DNA from: UBA1240 sp045599185
GTDB lineage: Bacteria; Spirochaetota; Spirochaetia; Treponematales; Treponemataceae
Assembly (NCBI GenBank): GCA_045599185.1
Contig: JAZRVO010000021.1
Coordinates: forward strand, 1-64,000
Direction: 5' to 3'
DNA length: 64,000 nucleotides
Made by a program: the position numbers and the translations under genes. Under the pieces are notes generated by a model. That model did not search any database and was not told where the DNA came from. It saw only the letters and a list, made by a program, of their open reading frames with translations. This document shows positions 62,845 to 64,000 of the stretch, one piece after another. How positions within the stretch are numbered: the stretch's first letter is position 1; every line of letters starts with the position of its first letter.

Positions 62845-63953
62845 GTCCGGCGCATCCTTGCATATAAAAACAAACCTAATGCGGCCAAAACAAAATTCGG
62901 CAGCCACATGCCCCAAAAGGCGCTGAAACCGTTGCGCTGCCCCAAAACCTGCCCTACACTTTGCAGCGACCAGTAAGCCACACAGATTACAACGCCTACA
63001 ATAAAACCAACCGTCTGTCCGTTGTGCCTGCCAAAAATTACAGCCAGCGGAAAGGCCAGAAAAGCAAAAAATATTGAAGAAAACGGCAAGGCAAATTTGC
63101 GCATGTATTCAACTTCAAAAATATTTATGTACTGCTTTGACTGCGTCGGGTCATTTTTCAGTTCTTTAATGTAGTTTCCCAAATCGTAACTGGTCATTTC
63201 CTGCGGATTAAGGTTGTTGAAACGGTTTCCGAAGAAATTATTTGAAAAAATATTCAGAATCGTAGATTCACTTGAAATAAAGTCCATTGAATTAAAATTT
63301 TCACTTTGAGGAATGAAAATTTTTGCATTTTTCATATTTATTTGCATTAAAACCTGAGCATTGGTTGCCTGCGCAACTTTTGCATCGTTGCAGACAATTA
63401 CGCGCTGGTTGCCTTTCGTGTCATGGTCAAAATAAATCAAATCGCTAATCTGGTTATTTTCAATATTGCCGGTTACCAAAATTGAATCCTGAGTGCGCTT
63501 GATTGAATTCGGTTCAAGTTCAACGGCCGGGTTAGAAATAAGAATTTCGCGGTAAAGCTTGTTGTACGCCAAAGCACCGCGGGGAAATAAAAAATCGTTT
63601 ACGGCAAAAGAAAAAACAGAAATGAATGCGCCGACAACCAGAACCGGCACCAGAAGCCTTAAAAAACTTATTCCAAGTGCGCGCAGAACCAGCATTTCGT
63701 TATCGGTAACCATGCGGGCAATGCACATTAAAAAACCTACAAGGGTTGCAAAGGGCGCCGCCTGTGAAATTACGAAAGGAAGACAGTAAAGCATTAAAAG
63801 CAGAACCGTTCCGACAGGCACCCGCTGTTTCAACACGTCCTGAATCATTAAAAGTATTTGATTTACAAAAAAAATCATGAAGAAAAACAGAAAAGAGACA
63901 AAATAATAGAGTATCAGTTCTTTTACAAAATAGCGGGTTAAAAGTTTGGGCAT
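62841..63953 (-). CDS. lptF: LptF-like permease (YjgP/YjgQ family)
   Basis: 370 residues, six membrane helices with a central periplasmic beta domain (about 130-265). The first helices (YFVKELILYYFVSFLFFFMI; DNEMLVLRALGIS cytoplasmic loop) are typical of the family. Partner of the gene that follows. It begins 3 bp after the dut stop, so the two are one transcript. LptA, LptB and LptC are not in the window. Confidence 0.87.
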   Translation of the reverse strand: MPKLLTRYFVKELILYYFVSFLFFFMIFFVNQILLMIQDVLKQRVPVGTVLLLMLYCLPFVISQAAPFATLVGFLMCIARMVTDNEMLVLRALGISFLRLLVPVLVVGAFISVFSFAVNDFLFPRGALAYNKLYREILISNPAVELEPNSIKRTQDSILVTGNIENNQISDLIYFDHDTKGNQRVIVCNDAKVAQATNAQVLMQINMKNAKIFIPQSENFNSMDFISSESTILNIFSNNFFGNRFNNLNPQEMTSYDLGNYIKELKNDPTQSKQYINIFEVEYMRKFALPFSSIFFAFLAFPLAVIFGRHNGQTVGFIVGVVICVAYWSLQSVGQVLGQRNGFSAFWGMWLPNFVLAALGLFLYARMRRT

Positions 63954-63956
63954 TTT

Positions 63957-64000
63957 TTATTTTCCGGTAGAACCAAAACCGCCCTGGGCGCGTTCCGTGC
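63957..64000 (-). CDS. dut: dUTPase, C-terminal fragment (cut by window end)
   Basis: The last 14 codons read TERAQGGFGSTGK and part of a codon, then TAA. This matches the glycine-rich motif 5 (GGFGSTG) that closes over dUTP in trimeric dUTPases. The rest lies beyond position 64000. Confidence 0.8.
   Translation of the reverse strand, partial: TERAQGGFGSTGK

Overview
The window reads as chromosomal DNA of a spirochaete of the genus Treponema, probably a host-gut species rather than a syphilis-type pathogen. The main support is a set of gene architectures known from treponemes: a cytidylate kinase fused to ribosomal protein S1, a GreA factor carrying about 750 extra N-terminal residues, many TPR proteins and lipoproteins, and a class III cyclase followed by a FecR-type protein. 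An intracellular GH43 glycosidase, a MATE pump and a polysaccharide deacetylase fit a carbohydrate-rich host niche. The assignment rests on recognised families only; no database search was run.

Layout. 0-2.6 kb: two nearly identical tRNA-Phe units, mnmA and a secreted TPR protein. 2.8-8.8 kb: TPR protein, metallophosphoesterase and ParB-like protein, then a three-gene partner-switching module (GAF-SpoIIE phosphatase, STAS antagonist, RsbW-like ATPase). 8.9-14.2 kb: a coupled minus-strand operon smc - membrane protein - coiled-coil lipoprotein. 14.6-28 kb: serS, an AI-2E family membrane protein, a three-gene lipoprotein/PilZ-like cluster, aconitase, an HD-GYP phosphodiesterase, a stand-alone adenylation domain, a methyltransferase and an HD hydrolase. 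Several intergenic spaces here carry palindromic repeats. 28-32 kb: tRNA-Pro, adenylate cyclase and FecR protein. 32-43.5 kb is an accessory-looking stretch of metabolic genes around rpsU, dtd and a GGDEF protein. 43.6-54.8 kb is a housekeeping minus-strand block: recA-folK-scpA-scpB-rRNA pseudouridine synthase, cmk-rpsA, a degenerate Fis-type regulator, TPR proteins and rpe. 55.1-58.9 kb: a TPR gene and greA. 59.2-64 kb: minus-strand dut-lptF-lptG-tgt-HEAT protein.

Together these genes cover chromosome structure (Smc, ScpA and ScpB all lie in the window), recombination, translation and tRNA modification, envelope assembly and nucleotide second messengers (cAMP and c-di-GMP). The most unusual observations are a RecA whose Walker A lysine codon is replaced by Asn; a dispersed two-hairpin repeat that supplies the Shine-Dalgarno and start codon of one gene and of an overlapping upstream ORF; a four-unit palindromic array next to an apparently leaderless HD gene; and a set of genes whose -10 box sits 6-12 nt before the start codon with no Shine-Dalgarno. 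Smc also lacks a recognisable hinge, and MnmA lacks its usual distal cysteine.
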